The notes under the pieces are model-generated. The model worked only from the letters and a program-made list of their open reading frames with translations, was not told the DNA's origin and ran no database searches. From positions 496,001-560,000 of the forward strand of contig JAJQJQ010000050.1 of the NCBI GenBank assembly GCA_028622995.1: a stretch of 64,000 nt of DNA, in the 5' to 3' direction. Shown here one piece after another: positions 11,077 through 21,716 of the stretch; the stretch's first letter is position 1; every line of letters begins with the position of its first letter. A program made the translations under genes and the position numbers. Origin of the DNA: Panagrolaimus kolymaensis. Its lineage: Eukaryota > Nematoda > Chromadorea > Rhabditida > Panagrolaimidae.

Positions 11077-13742
11077 TTAATACCAAAAACCACTTCCACC
11101 GCCACTTGCCACATTGTTATTGTTATTATTATCGTTTGTTATCGGCGCTTGTCCTTGAGCGGCTGGTTGTTGTTGTTGTTGACCACCACCGCCATTAAGT
11201 TCAGGTATATTTGTTGGTAAAATACCATTACCTGTTCCGGTGACTAATGACTCCAATGCTGTTCCAGGCTATAAAAAGTACATAAATTTTTAGTTTTTAA
11301 AATAAAAATAAAACAAAGTTTTTTAGACTGAATAATAAATGCTTTCTTACTTTCACACGACATTCACAAAAACTTCCAGATTGTAATGTTATGACATTGA
11401 GAACACCAGAATCATTTCGTACAACATACGCTGAACGATGAGAAATTCCACATGTTGCATATCCTAAAAGTGCACACACATATTACAAAAGGTTTATTGC
11501 TTGGCTATAATGCATGTGATTTTTGTAAGAAGAAAATGTTATTGTAAGAAACAATGGATAAAACGAAGTCCATTTGAATGATCTTTTTTGTAAACGATTA
11601 ATTGATTACTCCAAAAATTTATTTCGTTTTTCAATCGCATTCTTTGTTAATAATTCAAATTATTTTAAAAGTTTTTTAAATAGAAATCAATTTTCCAAAC
11701 TTGTGGGAACTTTTATTTATTTAAATTTTAATAAAGCTTTGTGTATTTGTAGGAACACATTTAAATTAAAAAAGCTAATATGAAATTAGAAAGTTTTTTT
11801 CTGAGAGCTTTTTATATTTCTTTTATATTTACAAATCAACGCTTTACCGCACTCAAAAAGATGGAGAGTAATAAAAAAAGGGAATATTTTCTTTAAAATG
11901 TTACTCTTTCTTTTTGGTAGTAATCGAAAAATTGTAAAAAACGTAAATTTGTATTACTGTCAGATAAAAACAGTTTAGAACCTTCGAAAAATAATTCGCT
12001 TTTTTAAAGAAACAGCAAAAAGGTTTATTTTTAATTTTTCTCTAAAAATAACAGGATTTTAATATATTATGCCAAGCACAAAAGCCAAAAAATTCTTTAC
12101 GAATTATTTAACGCCAATGAAATCATACATACCCGATAAACATCCGCCGTCAGTTTCATCACAAATTAATTCATTCATATAACGAGGATAATAATTATCG
12201 GGTAATTCTCGCCATGCCCAACATCTCGAACAAAGTGTTAATAAACCACTTCCATCTGTTGCAACACCTTTGGTATCACATGAAAGTTTAAATCGAGTTC
12301 CTACTACAGAACTATTTAATCCTTGATCGGTGGCAGCAGGCACTGGTGCTTGACGTCGAGTTCGAGGAGGAGGTGGAAAAAATTTTAATTTTTCTTCCAG
12401 CTTTTTTCGAACGTGGTCTTTAAGTTTTGGGTCTTGAATTTTTTTGAGAATTTGTTCACGCTTTTCTAATAATTCTTTTTTCTTGTCTTTGCTATCGCTA
12501 TCGCTATCATCATCGTCATCATCATCTTCATCTTCAGATGAGGAATCTTCTTTTTTTTCAATATCGCCCTTACGAACGAAATTATATTTATTGCATTGAG
12601 CGGTGGAGTTTGCAGTGATGGAAGTTATTGTGGTTGCTGGTAACATTCCAATATCTTTGAGCTTTTTCTTAAGATATTGTTTGCATGTTTTGCATTGCTC
12701 CGTAGTACATTCAGGCTATAAACAATTATTTTTATTTGAATAAAAAATTTTGTTTTGAGGAAGCTTTTTTGGAAAAGTTTCTAAGTTTTACAATAAATTT
12801 TTGAATTTTTATAATATTTGGTTGAATTTTAAATTATTTCGGTTTGAAAGCACAATAACAAGCATTTTTTCATTTGCTTGTTTCAAAAGCTTTATAAACA
12901 TTAAATTAGTTGACGAGAAAATAGATTAAACAATGGCTATAAAAAGAGCAAACATTTTTTGCTTTTCATTTTTTTACACAAAAATAGAGCCTTTCTTCAG
13001 TTGACTTTTTTCGCGCCCTTTTAGCTCAGTGGCAGAGCGTCTGTCTCGTAAACAGAAGGTCGCAGGTTCAAATCCTGCATGGGGCAATCTTTTTGTCATT
13101 TCCTATATTCAAATTAATCTATTGTGACGTCCTGAACTTTGCAGTTTTTTTTGTAAAAAACTTTTAGCCGCAAAAATTCGAAGTATAAAGCAAAAAAGTC
13201 TGTCACATTTTGGCTCGAAAATTTTCGCCAGCAATAATTAATCCAAAACGAGTTCAAAAAAAACTATCAAAACTGTGAGTCAAAAATGAACAAAAATAAT
13301 GGAGTCATTAAATTGACAAAATATAATTATGAAACCCACACCTAACACCTCCTCTCTCGCTCTCTATAAAAACATACGTCATCTTTTTCAGTAGCCTTTT
13401 CTGAATCATTCAATGTTAAATCTGTAAATGAATTCATTGCTTCATCCAATGTGGGAGCTTGAAAGCGAGAATCAAATTGGAGGCATCCTGCCATTCCAGG
13501 AACAGTAATGCATGGACACTAAAAATAAAAAATACAAAAGATAATTAAACTTTTGAACTTTTGCAACAGCAACAAAAAAAGAGGAAAGTAAGTAAATAAA
13601 CAAACGAACTAACCTGCTGCGAGGGAGAAATAGGAGCTGCAGTTGTAGCAACAACAACATTTTGAGCATTAGCAAAATATTGCAAAGTTGTTAAACAATT
13701 AAATAAAATATAAATAGAAGCATAAAAATAAAATTTAGCCAT
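11077..13742 (-). CDS. Secreted, furin-type proprotein with cystine-knot (IL-17/noggin/trunk-like) domain
   Basis: Five minus-strand exons, 13742-13614, 13518-13378, 12715-12133, 11463-11351 and 11268-11077, give 385 residues. Residues 1-27 are a signal peptide ending in FANA. Exon 2 starts a Cys-bearing segment (CPCITVPGMAGC). Exon 3 holds CTTEQCKTCKQ, an Asp/Glu/Ser run and a Lys/Glu helix, then the furin-type site R208-T-R-R211 after four prolines. Beyond it lies a Cys-rich domain: CSRCWAWRELPDNYYPRYM, NELICDETDGGCLS, and GSFCECRVK at the end. A Trp, a Tyr-Pro-Arg-Tyr motif, spaced Cys and a final Cys-x-Cys are shared by IL-17 and noggin/trunk-type cystine-knot ligands. The tail is Gln/Asn/Gly-rich. 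The intron 13377-12716 contains tRNA-Thr on the other strand. A secreted, cleaved ligand is inferred; the exact family is open. Confidence 0.82.
13015..13086 (+). tRNA. tRNA-Thr (anticodon CGT)
   Basis: A 72-nt cloverleaf. The acceptor stem GCCCTTT pairs with ATGGGGC (one T-T mismatch and one G-U), the D arm is GCTC/GAGC, the anticodon arm is TCTGT-CTCGTAA-ACAGA, and the T arm is GCAGG-TTCAAAT-CCTGC. The discriminator is A and no intron is present. A T-run follows shortly (ATCTTTTTG), fitting pol III termination. It lies in the intron between exons 2 and 3 of the cystine-knot gene, on the opposite strand. Confidence 0.96.
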
Positions 13743-14403
13743 CCTCGTTTATAATTTTTTAGATCAACTATAAATCAAATCGAAATTTAAAAAAATGATA
13801 ATAAAAAATAAAGTGGATGACAGAAAAAAAATTTTTATGTTTGAACTTGAAATCGAATAGAAAGAAAGAGAGCTTATGCAAACGAGAAGAAGAGGAATAA
13901 AAAAAAATTGATGACACGCGACGGAATGATCATACAAAAAAAATATCAAAGAGAAAAAAATGAATATGAGAGTGAAATATTCCTCTCTTTTGTCATCGAT
14001 GGTTTTTTTTGTTGAAAATAACTAACTCAATTTTTAGTTTTTTTTTTTGTGGGAGTTATTTACCAAAGCCTATGAAACTTTTTTATTTCGTCTCTTGTTG
14101 TTGTGATCCTCTCTCAATTTTTTTTTCTATTTTGTTGCTATGGTTGTAAATGCGCGGTTATTATTGATTTGAGTAAAAAAAAGAAGTTAGTAAATCTAAT
14201 GTCTGGGATCAAAGATTTTCAAAAGAACAACAATCAAATCTTTAAAGGGTTTCCCTCACTGAAGCCGAGACTTTTTTTATTAAAAATCTGCTCACTTTTT
14301 TATGAAAACAAAAATAGATTTTGTTTACGTAAGTTTTTTATTTATGTAAATAAACATCAAAAATTAAAAAAAATGATGAAACCTTTTTATAAAATAAAAT
14401 AAT
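13743..14403. other. Spacer between the two secreted-protein genes
   Basis: AT-rich, with no gene seen. Both flanking genes are read leftward, so this stretch holds the 3' end of the proline-rich gene and the promoter of the cystine-knot gene. At 660 bp it is longer than usual for a nematode operon spacer. The frame 14103-14402 on the plus strand is composed of homopolymer-derived residues and is not credible. Confidence 0.5.
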
Positions 14404-15817
14404 TTAAATACTTAGAATCTTTTGTTTTTTTAATAATTTGGTTACTTTTCGACACTTTTCTGCTCCATCTTCTGCAAGTCTAGCTTCTTGCACAATTATT
14501 CTTGTTGGAACTAAGCGGAAGATATATCGTGGTTGCACAAATTGACAAGAATATGATTGAACATTGTAACATGAAATTTGTTCTTGAACTAATCCAGATC
14601 GACATTCATTTTCTTCACTAAAATGCAAAAAAAATTTTATTAACCTTTATTTTGGAAAATTAAATTAAAATAAGGACAAAAATTAGAATATTTTTAGTGA
14701 ATCGTTTTCTTTAAAAAAAATGCAAAAACTTTCGATCTTGGCAGGATTCGAACCTACAATCTTCTGCTCCGTAGGCAGACGCGTTATCCATTGCGCCACA
14801 AGACCACGAAGACGACAAGGCAGCAAAAAGCATATGACTAGGACTATGCATTCGACTGACTTCTTCTTTTTGCAACAAAAAGAGAAAAAGAAAGTTGAAG
14901 AAAAAAATGGAAGAGTGTTTTCATTTTTTTTATTTTGCAAAAAAAGACTCATATTTTGTTTTAAAAAAACAAAAAAGGTGCAAAAAAATAACAAACCTGG
15001 CTGGTAAATTTAAGCTTGAAATACTTTGATCAATAACATTCCATTCGTTTCTTTGTTGCTTTTTTACACATTCTTTTAATCTTGAATTGAGTAATTCCGC
15101 AAGGACAACTTCTTTATTATTTTTTAATAAATTTCGAGGGAATTTTTGAAGGAATCTTTCCGAAACGATGTCAATATTTTTGGAGCAAGCTGTAAATGAA
15201 AAAAAAACTTTTAATTGTTTATAAAAAGGTTTTTTACCCCTAAAATCAAAGACATCTCTAAACCACAATTCAGCTCGATCACGATGTTGATTGGCGGGAA
15301 CAAGTTGAATTGCTCGATTTCCATGTGATGGAATAATAAAATTATTTGATTGGGATGCTGAATTTGCAATTGGAGCAATGGGAGCAATTTGAACAGCAGG
15401 AGGCTGTGTAACAACAATTTGAGGAGGAGGTGGAAATGTCGCAAATGTAAATGGAGCAATTGAAGGCATAGTTGGAAATGAATGTGGTGGATGTGGAGGT
15501 AAAGTTACAGGTGAAACCGGAACTGGTGGTGGAGGAGGAGGAGTTGCCAAAGTTGGTGGAGCAGTCGATGGAGGTGGAGGTGGTGGCGTTATTGGTGCAG
15601 GAGTAGTAGTCGCTGGAGGTGGTGCAACTGGTTCCTTTTTCACAGGTTTAGTCAAAACTTGTTTAGGCTTTTCATCTATACTCTGAGAAATTAAATCTTC
15701 GAAAGGCAAATTTGGACTTAAATCAAATCTTGTATTTGCAAAAGATTGTTGAGCTGATGCAATTAAAAATAGACTCGATGACAGTAAAAGTAAAGATAAC
15801 CTCCAATTTCTCAACAT
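14404..15817 (-). CDS. Secreted proline-rich protein with Cys-containing C-terminal domain
   Basis: Three minus-strand exons, 15817-15238, 15189-14997 and 14617-14404, give 328 residues. An acceptor (TTTTTCAG) ends two bases before the ATG, as in trans-spliced mRNAs. Residues 1-22 (RLSLLLLSSSLFLIASA) are a signal peptide. Residues about 55-150 are a Pro/Thr/Val-rich region with runs of six prolines. From about residue 190 follows a compact part with four or more Cys (ACSKNIDIVSERFLQKFP, CVKKQQRNEWNVI, ECRSGLVQEQISC, SYSCQFVQPRYIFRLV). I do not recognise this domain; it looks like an extracellular nematode-specific module. Intron 2 (14996-14618) houses tRNA-Arg in the same orientation. The gene precedes the cystine-knot gene on the same strand. 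Confidence 0.85.
14733..14805 (-). tRNA. tRNA-Arg (anticodon ACG)
   Basis: A 73-nt cloverleaf on the minus strand. The acceptor GGTCTTG pairs with CAAGATC, the anticodon arm is TCTGC-CTACGGA-GCAGA, the T arm is GTAGG-TTCGAAT-CCTGC, and the discriminator is G. A34 would be deaminated to inosine, reading CGU/CGC/CGA. TTTTT follows a few bases downstream. It lies within intron 2 of the proline-rich gene, same strand, so the host transcript also spans it. Confidence 0.96.
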
Positions 15818-17593
15818 CTCTGAAAAATTAAGATTATCAAATAATAAAAACCTTAATAAATTTGGCACTAAAAGTAAAAAATGACCAAAAGCAAAAGTAA
15901 AATATTTATTTTCATGAGCCAAAACGATCGGCCGAAAAGCAATAAAAAAGAAAGAAAAAAAAAATGAAGGAAGAGCTTCTTTCATCAGAAATTTTAATCC
16001 GCTGCTCAAAAATAACTTTCTTTTCCTTCTTCCTTTTTTTGTTCTGCGTAGGATTGCCCTGCGGGTTTCTTTTGTCTTGTTTTTAAAGAAAAAAGAAAGA
16101 TGAATCGCCAGAAGCAAGCTGTGAGATGCGTTGACTGACCACAAAAAAGGAAAGAAGAGAGATCACGAAAAAGAAAATAACTTGGGTTTGGCGTGGATGG
16201 CGGTTGCTTACCAGTTTGTTAGTTCTCAACTTAATCCACAGACGTATGAATATATGAACAACAAAAAGTCGTTCTTTAGCGGTTTGTAACAACGTCCGTT
16301 CGTTAGTCAGAGTCAATTGATGGTCATTGAAAAGGATATATATAAATATATTTTGAAGAGCGGGTTTTCAATCCAATCCATTTTTTCTGAAAGCTCATAA
16401 AAAAGTTTGTGAAAGAGAAAGTAAGAAAGAAAAAAGAAAAAGGGAAAGTGAATTAATTACTTTAATCGACGACAAAACTACGAAAAACGATTGATTATTA
16501 AAATAATCAATCCACATTTAAACTTGTGAGTTAATTATATGGATACCCTTGAAGCAATTAAAGAAAAAAATATTTATTCTTTATCACATTAGTCACTGAA
16601 AATCGTGTTTTTTGCCTTCAGTGGATTCGTAATATCATTTATTACATTTTTTAGTAAGTTGAACCTTGAAATCCACAAACTTGCAAAAATGCATTTTTTT
16701 TTTTTTAATATCCATCGATTGAATTGAATACTTGCGTTTTTCTTTTAAAGAATTTTTTATTTTGAAAAACGAAAATAAAAATACAAAAAAAATGCAAATC
16801 AAAAATGGATAATTGCAACATTTTGGAATTTAAATAATTTTTCTATCAAAGAAAGAAACTGTGATACTTCAAGAAAATAGGAAATTTTATAGAATGAAAT
16901 CAAATAACGAAAATAAAATACAAGATGGATCGAGTCGCTTGAATTATTTGGCTTATTTTTTAACAGTGATGTTAATTTAAAAAAAATTAATTCATTTGTT
17001 TTAATTAAAAAAAGAGAGTGAGAATTTGCAGGTAAAAGCGTAAAAATTTCTTTGGTGAAAACCCGAAAAAACCCTAAGTGCTTATAAAAAGAGATTGAAT
17101 TTTTGCCCAAGCAAGAATTTTAAATTATGAGTGAAAGATAAAAGAAATAAAAATTTGGAGTAACCTTTGGGCGTTTTTTAAAAGCTATACCTCTTCATAA
17201 TTTATTTGAAAAACGACTTTTTTGTGCAATACCTAAAGATTAATCAATTAAGAAAAGCCGATGTCATACAAATCTCCAAGATGATAAACTCCCAAGATCT
17301 AAAAAATCGACTTTTCATAAAGCATTTTATTGGAAGGCATCCCAAAGAAAGTGGCCGAGTGAAAGTGAGGCGGAGAAATGTTCATTGACAAAAAGGTGCT
17401 ATAAAAAAGTGGTCTTAAATGCAAAAAGACATCATTTATTGTCCAATTCAATAGAATAATGCAGTCGTCTCAACTTCTTATTTGCCAAGAGTTTTTATTT
17501 AAATTAAGTTGCTAGCCAATTTATATTATGCTGGTTACATTCATAACTTCTTTGATTATAAAGTGCCTACCACATAGATTGGGAAAAGTTGCT
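15818..17593. other. Divergent promoter region, no gene seen
   Basis: Lies between the starts of the minus-strand proline-rich gene and the plus-strand chromodomain gene. Open frames at 15818-16144 (minus, an upstream extension of the proline-rich gene frame), 16799-17110 (minus) and 17206-17388 (plus) have poor composition and no splice context. The trans-splice-like acceptor before 15817 argues against extending the proline-rich gene upstream. Confidence 0.5.
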
Positions 17594-18085
17594 ATGGTTG
17601 ATTGCGATATTAATGATGCTATAAATGACCAAATGGATGAAGAATCTGATTTATCCGATAATGAATACGAAGTAGAAAAAATCGTCAACATGAGAAAATT
17701 AAAAGGGGTCCAATATTACAAAATGAAATGGCTAAATTACTCATCCTCCTTCGATCAATGGCTCCCTGAATCAAAATTAGTAAGTTTTTCTTATTTTTTT
17801 TGTCTTGAAATTATTTAAAAATTAACGTTTTAGAATTGTAGCGAACGCATAAACGAATTCATGGCTTCAAAAAAGTTAACAAAGAAGAAAATGGCGAAGC
17901 CAGATATTAGTAAGTTAAATTCTATTAAAAAGGTTGCTTAAACTTTTCTTTTAGCTCCCATTATTGGTCGTGGTATCAAAAAATTCCATCGGAATAAACG
18001 TGTTCGCTTTGCTAAAAGAATGGAACAAATCCGTTTCTTTTATATAAATACAAAAATATCCAGAAAAGGAAAAGTAGAAAATTAA
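17594..18085 (+). CDS. Short chromodomain protein with basic tail
   Basis: Exons 17594-17779, 17834-17909 and 17955-18085 give 130 residues; introns are 54 and 45 nt. After an acidic N-terminus comes a chromodomain (NEYEVEKIV, YYKMKWLNYSSSFDQWLPES, then CSERINEF). The three cage aromatics (Tyr, Trp, Tyr) are kept, although the usual TWEP is QWLP. The tail is strongly basic and contains KRVRF, a match to the RVxF docking motif for protein phosphatase 1, followed by IRFFY. The frame is open upstream to 17528, so the start could be there; 17594 was chosen because the extra residues are hydrophobic and unlike the family. Binding of methylated histone is inferred from the cage. Confidence 0.85.
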
Positions 18086-18288
18086 TTTTTTTGTGTTATA
18101 TTTTATTATTATTTTTTGAATACGCTCATCAAGAATTTTGTCTTACAGCATCCAATATTTAGCAAATTTCTTTTTCTTTAATAAAGTATAAATTATTTTT
18201 CTTTTGTGATTGACCTTTATTTTGTTTTTTTTTGGTTTTCTAACACAAAAATCAAAAAATTTCTTTATTAATGTTTTCGATTATGCAG

Positions 18289-18401
18289 CAATAAATATGC
18301 TCAAGAATAAAAACCCTCTTCGCCCAGTTAACGTAAAAAAAGACCTTGGAAATTTTGACATTTACAAAAGGAGAAATCAAGCAAATAAAAAACATTATTA
18401 A
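18289..18401 (+). CDS. Possible alternative terminal exon of the chromodomain gene
   Basis: An acceptor (TTATGCAG) at 18288 precedes a 113-nt open stretch ending in TAA. Joined to the exon ending at 17909, which leaves one base, the phase fits and gives a basic tail (MLKNKNPLRPVNVKKDLGN, YKRRNQANKKHY). The sequence has protein-like composition in an otherwise poor region. A polyadenylation-like AATAAA at 18181 for the main form lies before it, as in genes with alternative 3' ends. No transcript evidence is available, so this stays a candidate. Confidence 0.3.
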
Positions 18402-18444
18402 AAACACAAGATTAAATTTTTTAAATGAGTTTTAAGTTTTCCAT

Positions 18445-19674
18445 TCAGCTACGCTTTTGAAACATTACACTTGTTTCGTTAGTTGAAGTTTTTGATGATC
18501 GAAATGAGTTTGGAACAGTTTGTATAAAAAATTGTCGAGGATTTCGTATAAGAGAATAAACTTTTTTTACAGAATCTATGATAGCTTCTCGATATCCAGT
18601 CATAACAAATAAAACCAGGATGCATTCAATAAAAACTCGAATTTGAACAAACATTTGTCGGGATGTACTTAGCATTAGACCCCAACTGCCTCCAAGCCAA
18701 AGCGGAAGTCTTAAATCAATAAATCCGGTATAATCTTTCCCATCTATATAATTTATGGAACGAATAATATTGATATTCAATACTGGAAGTAATGAGTTAA
18801 TTAATCCATCCAAAGATTCAAGAATTAACACAAATAAATTAATTAAAATTTGGAAAAAAATTACGATAGTTATTCGAACAGAATTATTAAAGTCTTTTTG
18901 ATTATGTTTTTTCTGGAATTTAGCTTGTTTGATCAAACGTAAAATTAGCATAGTTGCAGCTATAATTGATAAAATCAAACATATAATCTTTTTTAAATAG
19001 GACAAAACCAGAAATATTTTATGACAAATAATAAAAACATTATAAATAATATCGTAATCAATTTGCGATTTGCAAAAACTTTGGATAGTTAAATCTTGTT
19101 CTGTTTGACATTTTTCTAACAAATTAGATTTTCTACTACTTTTAATAAAAATAAAAATTATATAAATATCGAAAAAAATAGAAATCAAATTAAAAATTAA
19201 TATAGTGCAAAGAATTCTTCGAGCACGAGTAAGTTTGTCATAAAGATTCATATAAAAAATAGCCAAAAATCGTGAACCTGTGATTAAAAGTAGCGATGAA
19301 TATGGATTATTTAAAATAATTAGTGCAAAAAAAAGACCGAAATATAAATAGTAAGATGTTATCATTTTCGATAACACTGTATATATACATGGCATCGCCG
19401 GTTTAACAAGGTACTCGATATTATTTTCACAAGAATATTGATGGCTAACCAAAAAATCCCAAACCGCTTGATTAAGAATAAACCATTTATAATTATGTTT
19501 AATTTCACCAAAAATTGAAATAAAAATTATTAGAAAAGTTAATCCCGTGCAAATGTAACCAAAATCGATGGCATACAAAGTTGCAGCGAAATTTGTCAAT
19601 GAACATCGAAATCCATCAATATTAGAGATATTTCCTTTATAAACATAGCATACCTTAGACACAGTATTATTCAT
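18445..19674 (-). CDS. Seven-transmembrane serpentine receptor, nematode chemoreceptor type
   Basis: Uninterrupted minus-strand frame of 409 residues from the ATG at 19674. An in-frame start 27 codons upstream (19755) adds only Lys/Phe-rich residues. Helices can be placed: TM1 FGYICTGLTFLIIFIS; TM2 FILNQAVWDFLVS; TM3 around SSLLLITGSRFLAIFY; TM4 ILCTILIFNLISIFFD; TM5 LSYLKKIICLILSIIAATM; TM6 ITIVIFFQILINLFVLIL; TM7 FVQIRVFIECILVLFV. The pattern 'LN-x-AV-x-D' in TM2 and 'SRFLAIFY...KLTRARR' after TM3 is typical of nematode rhodopsin-like chemoreceptors; a canonical DRY is absent. Having no intron is unusual among its neighbours. The subfamily cannot be named. Confidence 0.85.
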   Translation of the reverse strand: MNNTVSKVCYVYKGNISNIDGFRCSLTNFAATLYAIDFGYICTGLTFLIIFISIFGEIKHNYKWFILNQAVWDFLVSHQYSCENNIEYLVKPAMPCIYTVLSKMITSYYLYFGLFFALIILNNPYSSLLLITGSRFLAIFYMNLYDKLTRARRILCTILIFNLISIFFDIYIIFIFIKSSRKSNLLEKCQTEQDLTIQSFCKSQIDYDIIYNVFIICHKIFLVLSYLKKIICLILSIIAATMLILRLIKQAKFQKKHNQKDFNNSVRITIVIFFQILINLFVLILESLDGLINSLLPVLNINIIRSINYIDGKDYTGFIDLRLPLWLGGSWGLMLSTSRQMFVQIRVFIECILVLFVMTGYREAIIDSVKKVYSLIRNPRQFFIQTVPNSFRSSKTSTNETSVMFQKRS

Positions 19675-20091
19675 TTTTTTCTGCCTCCAAACTAACTTTT
19701 TTTTGTTATAAAAAAAGTGTTTTAATTTTTTTTTATAAAAGCAAAAAACTACCACTTTTCTTGTTTTCTATCACTTTTCAAGCAGGTAATTTTGTTTTTT
19801 TTTGTGTGGAAATTATTTTAACTTTTTACAACAACGCCTTTTTTTAAATAAATATATACAATTTTAAAATAATGAGCATCTTAACTATTTTCTTGTTGCC
19901 CACGTCCATAGCTGGAAGCAAAATTGCATAGAGTTCATGTGCATGGGCAATAATAGTAAGTTTGTAAAAAAAATTTTTGAGAAAATTTGTTATTTATTAA
20001 ACGAGTAAATTGAAAGTTTATAAATGCATTCAAAAAAAATATTAACCAAATTAAAAAAACTTAAAGTATGATGTTAAAATGATTCATTTTT

Positions 20092-20591
20092 TTAACGGAG
20101 TTCCCAAAGGGCAATGATGGTACCCAAATTGCATACAGCTTCAATAGCACTATGAATGTAAACAGCAAGGGCATTGGGATAGACTAGAAAAAAATAAGAT
20201 TAACAATAATAATAAAGAATTTAAATATCCTTACGAACAAAATTTGGAAAGCCATAGAAAAAAACATGTTCCCAAACGGTGGAATAGTCGATGAGTAAAA
20301 GAAGTAACGCGAAAAAGCTCTGAAAAGCAAAAATATTTTGCTTAAATAAAGTTAATTGAATTAACGAACCAAAACAACAATATTAGATTCATAACTAGCA
20401 AATTTTTTAATAATATTTTGGAAAATAATTGCTGCTAAACTTAATCCACAAATAAGGTCAGGTTGCATAAATTTTGCCGTGAATTCATTTTCTGATTTAA
20501 ATTTCCATAAACGATTGAATCCAGCAATGAAAGAGTATATTTTCCACAAGAAAACAACAAAGAGAAAAGTGAGAAAGTATTTTCTTTGCAT
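20092..20591 (-). CDS. Small four-helix membrane protein, unrecognised
   Basis: Exons 20591-20370, 20319-20235 and 20183-20092 join to 132 residues. An acceptor (CTTTTTTTAG) ends four bases before the ATG, suggesting spliced-leader addition. Four hydrophobic segments are seen: KYFLTFLFVVFLWKIYSFI, LICGLSLAAIIFQNII, FFALLLLLIDYSTVW and ALAVYIHSAIEAVCNLG. There is no signal peptide beyond the first helix and no motif I recognise. The topology is reminiscent of small tetraspan proteins, but that is only shape. It lies upstream of the receptor gene on the same strand, 417 bp apart, so co-transcription is possible. Confidence 0.72.
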
Positions 20592-21716
20592 TTTACTAAA
20601 AAAAGGGATAGACAAAATTTCAATGGAAGCGTATTTATAAATTATACTCGCAACTCATAGTTATTGAAACAAGTAAATTACATAAATAAAATGTTTTTGA
20701 GCATTACGAAAAAAATATTGTTAGAAAAAAGGGTCAAAGATTTAACTATTTTTCTTAATTTCGTAATATTTATTATTCATCATTTTTCCTTTTTTTTGTT
20801 GAAGTCTTTTTTCAATCTTTTTTTATCGTGCATCCGATAAAGGTTGTAAAAACAGCCTTGATCGAGGCATCCTCATTACTCATCGTCTGGCACCTTCATC
20901 ATTTTTTTCTGACAATAAAAAAGCGCATTTACTTTTCTTTTATTTATCTCAGTTTTGGAGATTGAACTTTAAATTAGGAAAATTAAATAAACTAATATTT
21001 TATATAGCGAACTCGCTCGACAAAAAATCAAGGTACACAATTAAAAAACAACTTATACAAATTGTAACATAAAAAGATATACAAAAGTTTTAAAAAAAAT
21101 TTAAGAAAAAGACAAACAACATCTTAAATAGATTTTATGAAACTGAATAAATAAAAAAATAATGGAAATGTAGAGGCAGCAACAAGCTGGATTTGCTTGA
21201 CCTTTATATTAAATAACATTGACAGAACGAAGATCTTTTTCACCGATTTTTTTTTGACTTTATTTCTTTGCATTTTTATGTGTTTATTCTGTGAAATTTC
21301 TGCCCAGCTGAGTATCGTTAGCCGCGCGAGCATTCTTAAAGTTGATCTGCTCAGTCATTCTTTCTTATCTGTCTTGCCATCAGTGTTTCACATTTATATT
21401 TTTACAAAAATAGTATTAAAAGAATTGAAAATTAAAAATGGATAATTACAACAAATTTAAAATGTTTTTTGTTTTCAGAATAGAAAATACTTCGAAAAAA
21501 CAGTAGCTCTAGAAGAAGAAGAAATCTAATTTTAAAAAAATACAAAAAAGGATATGATAGAAATATTTTTTATGTAATTGCGTGATTTAATTTTATTACA
21601 AATATAGTTAAAAGTGTGACCTTTGTTGATCAAAAAAAATTCATTATGTAACTAAAAAAGTCAAACAAGATATTAAATCTTAGAAACAGAAATTAATAGT
21701 GTTATACAATTTCCAA
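20592..21716. other. Intergenic stretch, no gene seen
   Basis: AT-rich. The frame 21197-21445 (plus) lacks an ATG start and shows no splice partner. A GC-richer patch at 21299-21330 (around CGTTAGCCGCGCGAGC) stands out but does not fold into an obvious RNA by eye. Confidence 0.5.

Noticed and set aside
14930..16144. 404-codon minus-strand frame covering the proline-rich exon
   Set aside because: The real product starts at 15817 behind a trans-splice-like acceptor and leaves this frame at a donor at 15237; the upstream part is Lys/Phe-rich non-coding sequence and the downstream part is intron.
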